Shown here piece after piece: positions 1 through 5,884 of a DNA stretch of 9,882 nt. Within the stretch, counting starts at the first letter, position 1; each line of letters starts with the position of its first letter. Under the pieces are notes generated by a model. It was not told the origin of the DNA. It did not search any database and saw only the letters and a program-made list of their open reading frames with translations. This DNA is from Mariprofundaceae bacterium (lineage in GTDB: Bacteria; Pseudomonadota; Zetaproteobacteria; Mariprofundales; Mariprofundaceae). The translations under genes and the position numbers were made by a program. Location of the stretch: assembly GCA_030950975.1 (NCBI GenBank), contig JAUZQL010000346.1, forward strand, positions 1 through 9,882, read 5' to 3'.

Positions 1-300
1 TTAACAGCCTTTATTTCTCCATTTCGTGCGGATCGAGACAAAGTACGTTCCATTATCGGTGAGCGTTTTATCGAAGTTCATTGCAATACTGCCTTAGATA
101 TATGTGAATCGCGTGATGTGAAAGGCTTATATAAAAAAGCACGTGCTGGTGAAATCTCTGATTTTACAGGCATTTCCTCACCTTATGAAGCACCTGAACA
201 TCCAGAACTATGTGTCAATACAGGTGAACATGATTTAAGTACATGTGTGGATCAAGTGGTTGATTACCTGATGCAACACAAGGTCATCCAAGCCGCTTAA
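1..300 (+). CDS. cysC: Adenylyl-sulfate (APS) kinase, C-terminal part (5' end outside window)
   Basis: The frame is open from base 1 to the TAA at 298-300 and gives the last 99 residues of an APS kinase, which uses ATP to phosphorylate adenosine 5'-phosphosulfate to PAPS in cytosolic sulfate assimilation. The visible hallmarks are the FISPFRADRDKVR segment near residues 4-16, whose serine is the family's conserved Ser, then RFIEVHCNT, then the strongly conserved KGLYKKARAGEI block (about residues 39-50), followed by FTGI and PYEAPEHPEL. The P-loop half of the enzyme lies left of the window, so a stand-alone CysC cannot be told from the CysC half of a CysN-CysC fusion. The ATG at 118 is internal to the conserved domain and is not the gene start. 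The gene converges on hemW, with the two stop codons sharing one TTAA. Confidence 0.93.
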   Translation, partial: LTAFISPFRADRDKVRSIIGERFIEVHCNTALDICESRDVKGLYKKARAGEISDFTGISSPYEAPEHPELCVNTGEHDLSTCVDQVVDYLMQHKVIQAA

Positions 301-1457
301 AAAACAGCACTGGCAATGGCATCCGCAAGGGGGATGCCTTTGTTGGTAAGTTGAAGGTGTTGACCCTTCCATTGTAAATGCTGACTTTTCAACCAAGTGT
401 CTAAATCTTGGTGAAAATAAGCGAGTATGGACTGATGAAAGCGTTGCTTAAACCAAACATCATCAATGCCTTCGCTCCGTCGTAAACCAATCCACAACGC
501 TTCCGCTGCTGCCTCATCACATGATAAGCATTCATCACTTAACATGCTTTGCCCCATCGATGATGCATGTTTCATATACGTTTCGGGTGATTTATGATTG
601 CTATAACGATGCGTATGACCTTGTTCATCATCCCATTTACCCGAAGCACCTGCACCAATGCCGATATAATCATGATAAAGCCAATAACCATCATTATGAC
701 GACATCGCCGACCCTGTTGAGAAAAATTGGAAATCTCATACGCCTCATAATCAGCGTTTGCCAAACGATTACGAGTATGATGAAAGAATGCCAAAGATAA
801 TTCATCATCAGGCAGTGCATACGGCGCAGCAGCATGACGAACCGCCAATTTCGTATGTGGTTCAACGGTCAATTGATAACATGATAAATGTTCCGCACCC
901 AAAGCGATGACCGCATCTAAGGATGATTGCCATTGTTCAAGGCTTTGTTTGGGTAAGCCATACATCAAATCAAGGTTAATATTTTGAAAGCCCACACGTC
1001 GAGCGACATCAAATGCTTGATACACCTCATCGCGTGAGTGAATCCGTTCCAACCATTGTAATTCTTGTCCATCCAAGCTCTGCACGCCCATCGATAAACG
1101 ATTGATGCCTGCATTATAAAATCCTTGAAAGGCATCCATATCCACCGTACCAGGATTGGCTTCTAAGGTAATTTCAATATCGTGTTCAAAACCAAACAAG
1201 GTTTGAGCATGTTCCAATAGACAGGCAATGAGCGATGATGGTGCAAGCGAAGGTGTGCCACCACCAAAAAAAATGCTGTGTATTTTCCGCCCTTGATACG
1301 CTGGATGTTTTGCCCAAGCCGTCAATTCAGCCATCAAGGCATCTTGATACGCCTGCCAATCAATTTTATCACGAACATGCGAATTAAAATCACAATAATG
1401 GCATTTATGAATACAGTACGGAATATGAATATAGAGTTGTAAAGGACTAACCAGCAT
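297..1457 (-). CDS. hemW: HemW-type radical SAM protein (haem chaperone)
   Basis: This 386-residue protein matches the usual HemW length (about 380). The radical SAM motif CxxxCxxC is at C15, C19 and C22, followed by Asp-Phe. It lacks the extra cysteine that marks true coproporphyrinogen dehydrogenase HemN (CxxxCxxCxC). Other family marks are FFGGGTPS (63-70), EANPGT (99-104), RLSMGVQS (120-127), YEISNF (240-245) and the HNxxYW motif at 254-259, which has been tied to haem binding in HemW. The HemW C-terminal domain follows. From family knowledge it binds haem and delivers it to haem proteins rather than oxidising coproporphyrinogen; annotation as 'oxygen-independent coproporphyrinogen oxidase' would be misleading. 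The ATG overlaps the rng stop as TAATG, so translation is probably coupled. The stop lies within the TTAA shared with cysC. Confidence 0.95.
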   Translation of the reverse strand: MLVSPLQLYIHIPYCIHKCHYCDFNSHVRDKIDWQAYQDALMAELTAWAKHPAYQGRKIHSIFFGGGTPSLAPSSLIACLLEHAQTLFGFEHDIEITLEANPGTVDMDAFQGFYNAGINRLSMGVQSLDGQELQWLERIHSRDEVYQAFDVARRVGFQNINLDLMYGLPKQSLEQWQSSLDAVIALGAEHLSCYQLTVEPHTKLAVRHAAAPYALPDDELSLAFFHHTRNRLANADYEAYEISNFSQQGRRCRHNDGYWLYHDYIGIGAGASGKWDDEQGHTHRYSNHKSPETYMKHASSMGQSMLSDECLSCDEAAAEALWIGLRRSEGIDDVWFKQRFHQSILAYFHQDLDTWLKSQHLQWKGQHLQLTNKGIPLADAIASAVF

Positions 1458-3001
1458 TACAGTAAGGCAACCTCAAAGTGTTCAAAATCCATCGCTGCAT
1501 CACTCTTTAAGGCGATTTGTTTACCTAAAAATTTCTCCAAACGTGTTACTTGTTCGCTTTCTTCACCCAACATCAAATCTATGAGTTTGGGATGGGCAAT
1601 CACCATTAATTTTTCACAGGGATAGGCACGTGCTTCAGCGACAATTTCACGAAACAGTTGATAACAAATGGTCGTAGGGCTTTTCGTATAACCTGTACTG
1701 TCACAGTGGCGACATGATTCAAGTAACATGCGACCCAATGAATCACGGGTACGTTTGCGTGTCATTTCAACCAAACCAAGGGATGAAAATTGAACCACAT
1801 GGGTCTTGGTTTTATCACGTTTCAATGCTTCATCCAATACTTCAAGCAAGCGTTCTTTATTTTCTTCTTCCTGCATATCAATAAAATCAACGACAATAAT
1901 GCCGCCCAAATTACGCAAGCGAAGTTGATGCACCAATTCATGCACCGCTTCTAAATTGGTCTTGAAACCTGTTTCTTCCATGTTTCTTGAACGAACAAAT
2001 GAACCTGAATTGACATCAATGGCAATCAAGGCTTCGGTTTGGTCAATGACAATATGACCACCTGATTTCAAGGAAACAGATCGTTTCAAAGCACGATTGA
2101 CTTCTTCTTCAACGCCATACACATCAAACACAGGGCGTTCACCGGGGTAATAATACAAGCGTTTTGCCACTTCAGGCATAAAGCTTCGGGCAAACTTTTT
2201 CATACTTTGATAGGCTTCTTTGGAGTCAATATGAATTTTCTCCACTTCATTATCCACATAATCACGCATCACTCGCAAATAAAGATTCAGTTCCGTGTGA
2301 ACATTCGATGGGGTTCGACGTTGCTGCTGACGTTTTTCAATACCAGCCCAAAGTCGTTCCAGAAAAGCCAAATCATCTTTTATTTCTTGCTCACTATGCC
2401 CCTCTGCGACCGTGCGTATAATTAAACCTGCTTTTTCAGGTCGGATTTTTTCACCAATATCCAAAAGACGTTGACGTTCTTCCTTCCCTTCCAAACGACG
2501 TGCAATACCGACATGCCTTAAACCCGGTAAATAAACCAAATAACGCCCTGCAATACTTAAAAGGCTCGTTAAACGCGGCCCTTTAGAAGCAATGGGATCT
2601 TTAGATACTTGCACAAGGATTTCTTGCCCATCGCGCAACAGTGTATTGATGGGTGGGATATGGCGATGATATGATGTATTCACCTCCTCCGCATCATCAT
2701 CGTTGTCAGTATCATCACTATCTTTTATCTCATCATCAATATCTTCCGCTAAATCAGGTGAATCTGGTACATTAGGAATAGCGATATCACCCGCATAAAG
2801 AAAACCCGATTTTTCCAAACCAATATCAACAAATGCCGCTTGAATCCCTGGAATCACCCGTTGTACGCGACCTTTATAAATATTGCCTTTTAAGCCACGT
2901 TCGCGCTCACGTTCAATATAGACTTCTTCAGCGAGTCCATTTTCAATCCGTGCAATCCGTGTTTCAAATGGTGATACATTGACCAAAAGTTCAACACTCA
3001 T
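1457..3001 (-). CDS. rng: Ribonuclease G
   Basis: This is a 514-residue RNase E/G family endoribonuclease; in E. coli RNase G (489 residues) matures the 16S rRNA 5' end and trims some mRNAs. It begins MSVELLVNVSPFETRIA, matching the RNase G N-terminus, followed by an S1-like RNA-binding region (GNIYKGRV, PGIQAAFVDIGLEKSGF). The expected metal-binding aspartates are D329 (AIDVNSG) and D372 (VVDFIDM). The zinc-link cysteines are C430 and C433 (CRHC). The long RNase E scaffold tail is absent, which favours RNase G. An in-frame ATG exists 33 bases upstream at 3034, but 3001 is preferred: it matches the family N-terminus, overlaps the maf stop as ATGA, and has GGAG 8 bases upstream. Unusual is an acidic insert at residues 83-106 (15 of 24 Asp/Glu) inside the S1 region. 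Confidence 0.95.
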   Translation of the reverse strand: MSVELLVNVSPFETRIARIENGLAEEVYIERERERGLKGNIYKGRVQRVIPGIQAAFVDIGLEKSGFLYAGDIAIPNVPDSPDLAEDIDDEIKDSDDTDNDDDAEEVNTSYHRHIPPINTLLRDGQEILVQVSKDPIASKGPRLTSLLSIAGRYLVYLPGLRHVGIARRLEGKEERQRLLDIGEKIRPEKAGLIIRTVAEGHSEQEIKDDLAFLERLWAGIEKRQQQRRTPSNVHTELNLYLRVMRDYVDNEVEKIHIDSKEAYQSMKKFARSFMPEVAKRLYYYPGERPVFDVYGVEEEVNRALKRSVSLKSGGHIVIDQTEALIAIDVNSGSFVRSRNMEETGFKTNLEAVHELVHQLRLRNLGGIIVVDFIDMQEEENKERLLEVLDEALKRDKTKTHVVQFSSLGLVEMTRKRTRDSLGRMLLESCRHCDSTGYTKSPTTICYQLFREIVAEARAYPCEKLMVIAHPKLIDLMLGEESEQVTRLEKFLGKQIALKSDAAMDFEHFEVALL

Positions 3002-3555
3002 CCTAAACGCTCCAATGCTTCTAACATCTGACATGTGGTTTTTATTGGAAGCCCCATCACATTATCCAAAGCGCCATGCACGTGTGTAATAAAACTGGCT
3101 GCCCCTGCTTGAATCGCATACGCCCCTGCTTTATCCAAGACATCGTTATGGATTAAATACCGATCGATTTCTGCCTCTGTTAAGGCACGAAATTGCAGTT
3201 CTGTGGTAACCGTTCGACTGATGATATGCTCACCTAGACGCACACATACCGCCGTAAGCACTGATTGTTGTTGCCCCGATAATTGTTGCAACATGGCTTT
3301 AGCATGGGCTAAATCTTCAGGTTGCCCTAAGGCTTCACCATGCAAGGATACTAAGGTATCTGCGGCAATAATGGGGCGATGTTCAATGGGGCAGGCTTGC
3401 GCTTTGATGCGACACAAACGCATGACCATATCGGGCACAGTTTCGCCAGATAAGGGTGTTTCATCAATATGACTGGGCATCACTTCGACAGCAAAACCTG
3501 CACATTGCAGGAGCTGTAAGCGACGGGGTGATTTTGAGGCGAGAATAACTTCCAT
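2998..3555 (-). CDS. maf: Maf family nucleotide pyrophosphatase, YhdE-like
   Basis: This 185-residue cytosolic protein belongs to the Maf/Ham1 fold, which hydrolyses non-canonical or excess nucleoside triphosphates to monophosphate and pyrophosphate. It starts with the diagnostic ASKSPRR (6-12), carries the metal-binding aspartate in AADTLV (D66), and has DKAGAYAIQ (141-149), which places it with the YhdE (dTTP/UTP) subfamily rather than YceF. The SGQ-x-TAV and GLP blocks are also present. Aligned by eye with E. coli YhdE, the active-site Lys82 in its GEVLEKPRD segment is replaced by Gln (Q78, in GEALGQPED); I checked that codon as CAA. It is the first gene of the maf-rng-hemW run, and its TGA overlaps the rng start as ATGA. 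There is no clear Shine-Dalgarno sequence before its ATG, so initiation may be weak or leader-dependent. Confidence 0.93.
   Translation of the reverse strand: MEVILASKSPRRLQLLQCAGFAVEVMPSHIDETPLSGETVPDMVMRLCRIKAQACPIEHRPIIAADTLVSLHGEALGQPEDLAHAKAMLQQLSGQQQSVLTAVCVRLGEHIISRTVTTELQFRALTEAEIDRYLIHNDVLDKAGAYAIQAGAASFITHVHGALDNVMGLPIKTTCQMLEALERLG
3010..3013 (-). promoter_or_regulatory. Ribosome binding site for rng (decides start)
   Basis: On the - strand GGAG lies 8 bases upstream of the ATG at 3001, inside the last codons of maf. This supports 3001 rather than the in-frame ATG at 3034, and fits coupled translation through the ATGA overlap. Confidence 0.6.
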
Positions 3556-3717
3556 GCGGCGACTGTAGCAGATGTTTCAGCGAAGCTCGAACCATGTTAC
3601 TTGGAACATCAAGGCAGTATTATTTTTTTCCATGAAGAAATCACACAAGCTCTTGATGATTATTTACTGATGTTATCCACTTTGATGATGAAACGTAACG
3701 ATTCAGCACAACAATAA
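3538..3717 (+). pseudogene. Possible 3' remnant of an unidentified gene in the maf upstream gap
   Basis: A + strand frame is open from just after a TGA at 3535 to a TAA at 3715-3717. It encodes 59 residues with no early in-frame start codon. The stretch reads like real protein: a segment with KLEPCYLEHQG, a hydrophobic strand SIIFF, then a helical tail with EEITQALDDYLLMLS and a charged end. I do not recognise the family. The left part overlaps the 5' end of maf in antisense, so the frame cannot be a complete gene here. It may be the leftover tail of a gene cut when maf was placed beside it. The alternative is a chance open frame in an intergenic region; 59 codons is within what chance allows. 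Confidence is low. Confidence 0.25.
3619..3648 (-). promoter_or_regulatory. Weak candidate sigma70 promoter for maf-rng-hemW
   Basis: On the - strand a TTGTGT (-35-like, 3643-3648) and AATAAT (-10-like, 3619-3624) are 18 bases apart, which would give a leader of roughly 55-60 bases before the maf ATG. The -10 matches consensus at 5 of 6 positions, the -35 at only 3 of 6. It is offered because the 183-base gap is the only intergenic space ahead of this operon, not because the match is strong. Confidence 0.2.
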
Positions 3718-3738
3718 AATGCCTGTAAGCTGTTCAAA

Positions 3739-4542
3739 TTAAACAATATCTTCACGCTCCGAAGGATGAGTGATGGGGCGTGCAGCCAACAGATTTTGCG
3801 TATACTCATGTTGGGGCTTGGTGAACACATCAAGCACCGAACCTTCCTCCACTACTTTGCCCTGAAACATCACCAAAACACGCTTAGCAATATGTCGCAC
3901 CACCGATAAATCATGCGATATAAACAAATAAGCCACGCCCATGTCTGCTTGAATATCTGCCAATAGATTCAAGATTTGCGCTTGTACGGATACATCCAAT
4001 GCCGATACAGGCTCATCCAATACCAATACTTTCGGCTTCACAATCAAGGCTCGTGCAATGCCAATCCGTTGCCGTTGTCCGCCTGAAAATTGATGTGGAT
4101 AACGTTGCATGGTGCTGGCACTTAAACCGCAGCGTTCCAACATATCCGCCACTTTTTCTTGCCGTTGTGATTGATTCAATTCAGGTGCATGCACACGCAA
4201 ACCTTCGGCGACACTTTCCCAAATGCGCATTCTCGGATTAAGCGATGCAAAAGGATCTTGAAAGACCATTTGAATATGTTGCCGATGTTGACGTAGTTGG
4301 CGATCGGACATCTTGGTCACATCGTTTCCTTGCCATACTATTTCACCCTTTGAAGCTTCAATTAAGCGCATGACAAGGCGTGCTACAGTCGATTTACCAC
4401 TGCCTGATTCACCCACAATCGCCAAGCTTTCTCCTGTTTTTAATTGAAAGGAAACATCATCCACAGCTACTTTCTCTTGCCCTTTTTTGAGCAAAGCACC
4501 ACTTTGAAATACTTTACGAAGATGCTTCGCTTCCAATACCAT
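3739..4542 (-). CDS. Peptide-type ABC transporter ATP-binding protein (OppF / YejF C-half-like)
   Basis: This 267-residue nucleotide-binding subunit belongs to the OppF/DppF class, which powers import of peptides or similar solutes from the cytosolic face of the membrane. It has Walker A GESGSGKST (44-52), Q-loop FQDP (94-97), signature FSGGQ (152-156), Walker B VLVLDEPVS with catalytic E177, D-loop SALD (180-183) and switch H210, so it should be a competent ATPase. It ends soon after LLAARP and lacks the cysteine-bearing C-terminal extension found in many OppF proteins. In this, and in the EGLRVHAPEL stretch, it resembles the second half of E. coli YejF. The frame can be extended to a TTG at 4569, but the ATG at 4542 is preferred: it overlaps the upstream gene's stop as TAATG and has AGGAG 8 bases upstream. 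The matching ATPase precedes it; no permease gene is adjacent. Confidence 0.9.
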   Translation of the reverse strand: MVLEAKHLRKVFQSGALLKKGQEKVAVDDVSFQLKTGESLAIVGESGSGKSTVARLVMRLIEASKGEIVWQGNDVTKMSDRQLRQHRQHIQMVFQDPFASLNPRMRIWESVAEGLRVHAPELNQSQRQEKVADMLERCGLSASTMQRYPHQFSGGQRQRIGIARALIVKPKVLVLDEPVSALDVSVQAQILNLLADIQADMGVAYLFISHDLSVVRHIAKRVLVMFQGKVVEEGSVLDVFTKPQHEYTQNLLAARPITHPSEREDIV

Positions 4543-5510
4543 TACGCTTGCTCCTGAACATGAATACAACGGGCTTGATGCCCACTATCTTGCCAAGCAT
4601 TTGCGGCGATGGCTTTGATTTGGCAAGCCTCTGAAGCACGGCTGCAACGTGGTGCAAAATGACAACCCTTTGGCCATGTTCCGGGAGCAGGTACTTGCCC
4701 TTCAATCACCGTTAAGGATTCACCTTCTTTCACCATTTCAGGGCGACATCCCATCAAGGCTTGTGTGTATGGGTGTGCAGGATGATCAAAAATATCCAAT
4801 ACACTGCCCGATTCCACCACTTCTCCAGCATACATCACCACTACATCATCACACATTTCAGCGACCAAACCGAAATCATGGGTGACCAACAACATGCCCA
4901 AGTTGTTTTCTTTTTGAAGCTTACGAAGCAAAGCAATAATGCGTTTTTGCACGGATACATCGAGTGCTGTTGTGGGTTCATCGGCAATAATACATTCAGG
5001 ATGAAGTGACATCGCCATCGCAATCAACACCCGTTGCCGCATCCCCCCCGATAATGAATCAGGATATTGATTCAAAAGTTCTTCTGCTTCATCTAAGCCC
5101 ACATCTTTTAAATAGTGAATCGCATGTTCTTTTGCTTGGCTTTTAGATAACCCTAAATGCAGACGAATCACTTCCACCATTTGGCTGCCAATCGAAAAAA
5201 CAGGATTCAACGCGGTCATCGGTTCTTGGAAAATCATGGCGACTTGTCCGCCCCGCATGGCACGCAAACGTTTATCAGACATGTCAAAAACGGATTCACC
5301 ATGCCATAAAATATCACCATTCACACGTTCAATGCCTTGATATTCACCCAAACGAAGGACGGCTTGTGCCGTCAGTGTTTTACCACAGCCTGATTCTCCG
5401 ACCAAACCCAACACACGTCCTTTAGAAATCGTCAAAGTGATATTTTTGACAGCCATCGTTGCCGTTTCTTGATGTTGAATTGCCAAACTTAAATCTTTGA
5501 TTTCAAGCAT
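4542..5510 (-). CDS. Peptide-type ABC transporter ATP-binding protein (OppD/DppD-like)
   Basis: This 322-residue ATPase of the OppD/DppD class should be the heterodimer partner of the next gene, with which it overlaps by one base. Visible are Walker A GESGCGKT (38-45), Q-loop FQEP (94-97), signature LSGGM (153-157), Walker B CIIADEPT with E178, D-loop TALD (181-184) and switch H211. After residue 265 comes the oligopeptide/dipeptide C-terminal domain (QVPAPGTWPKGCHFAPRC) with cysteines 283, 289, 296 and 315; in related transporters these ligate a [4Fe-4S] cluster. Thus only one of the two ATPases has the cysteine domain. The start ATG follows the yajD-like stop by 5 bases. The substrate cannot be read from the ATPases, and the gene neighbours give no permease or binding protein to help. 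Confidence 0.92.
   Translation of the reverse strand: MLEIKDLSLAIQHQETATMAVKNITLTISKGRVLGLVGESGCGKTLTAQAVLRLGEYQGIERVNGDILWHGESVFDMSDKRLRAMRGGQVAMIFQEPMTALNPVFSIGSQMVEVIRLHLGLSKSQAKEHAIHYLKDVGLDEAEELLNQYPDSLSGGMRQRVLIAMAMSLHPECIIADEPTTALDVSVQKRIIALLRKLQKENNLGMLLVTHDFGLVAEMCDDVVVMYAGEVVESGSVLDIFDHPAHPYTQALMGCRPEMVKEGESLTVIEGQVPAPGTWPKGCHFAPRCSRASEACQIKAIAANAWQDSGHQARCIHVQEQA
4551..4555 (-). promoter_or_regulatory. Ribosome binding site for the OppF-like gene (decides start)
   Basis: AGGAG on the - strand is 8 bases ahead of the ATG at 4542 and within the final codons of the OppD-like gene. It selects that ATG over the TTG at 4569, which lacks any such sequence. Confidence 0.65.
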
Positions 5511-5515
5511 TAGAT

Positions 5516-5851
5516 TTATCCATCTTTGGATTCTTTTTTCTCAAGCAATGCGGCTAAGCCTGCAAAGGCATTGTATGTTCCTGCTTGCGGCTCTTCATGC
5601 TTAATATCACCTTGTGCATCCGCTTCGAGGTATTTTTGATGTTCATTATCATGGCAATAAACACACAATAATTCCCAATTACTACCATCTTGAGGATTGT
5701 TTGAATGATTGTGATCCCGATGATGCACAGTCAACATTTTTAAATTTTTACCTTCAAAATCACGCCCACAACGCCCACATACCCAAGGGTACAATTTTAA
5801 TGCTTTTTCTCGGTATGCGCCATTATTCGCATTGGAATGATTGACTGCCAT
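5516..5851 (-). CDS. yajD: YajD-like HNH nuclease family protein
   Basis: This 111-residue protein closely resembles E. coli YajD (115 residues): YREKALK (13-19), YPWVCGRCGRDF, TVHHRDHNHSNNP, and DGSNWELLCVYCHDNEH. The zinc pairs are C25/C28 and C63/C66, and the HNH core is H43-H44, N58 and H67/H71, so a beta-beta-alpha metal fold with nuclease-type residues is intact. The cellular role of YajD is not established, and the nucleic-acid target cannot be inferred here. A strong Shine-Dalgarno AAGGAG sits 7 bases before the ATG (5859-5864). The gene lies 33 bases after the hybrid kinase and 5 bases before the OppD-like gene, so it is probably co-transcribed with both, an arrangement I do not recognise from YajD in enterobacteria. 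There is no toxin, methylase or phage gene nearby to suggest a defence or packaging role. Confidence 0.9.
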   Translation of the reverse strand: MAVNHSNANNGAYREKALKLYPWVCGRCGRDFEGKNLKMLTVHHRDHNHSNNPQDGSNWELLCVYCHDNEHQKYLEADAQGDIKHEEPQAGTYNAFAGLAALLEKKESKDG

Positions 5852-5884
5852 AGTATGACTCCTTCAATAATTTTTAAGTGATTG

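Noticed and set aside
521..910. A 129-codon + strand open frame
   Set aside because: It lies fully inside hemW in antisense, its product is a His/Asn-rich mix without any recognisable motif, and hemW is well supported by several conserved motifs.
297..1457. Annotation of this gene as coproporphyrinogen dehydrogenase HemN
   Set aside because: The cluster motif is CxxxCxxC followed by Asp-Phe, without the extra cysteine of HemN, and the HNxxYW motif of HemW is present.
2690..2740. ATC/CAT-rich low-complexity stretch as a possible tandem repeat
   Set aside because: The units are irregular and are explained by the run of Asp/Glu codons in the acidic insert of RNase G.
3001..3034. Upstream ATG adding 11 residues to RNase G
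   Set aside because: The family N-terminus begins at the ATG at 3001, which also has a well-spaced GGAG and an ATGA overlap with maf.
3718..3750. Rho-independent terminator after the OppF-like gene
   Set aside because: Only short, widely spaced complementary bases are visible, with no stable stem followed by a T run.
4542..4569. Upstream TTG start adding 9 residues to the OppF-like protein
   Set aside because: It is a TTG codon without a Shine-Dalgarno, deep in the upstream gene; the ATG at 4542 has AGGAG at ideal spacing.
4649..5023. Several short frames overlapping the OppD-like gene in both orientations
   Set aside because: They have no coding motifs, and the OppD-like frame has every ATPase motif across the same bases.
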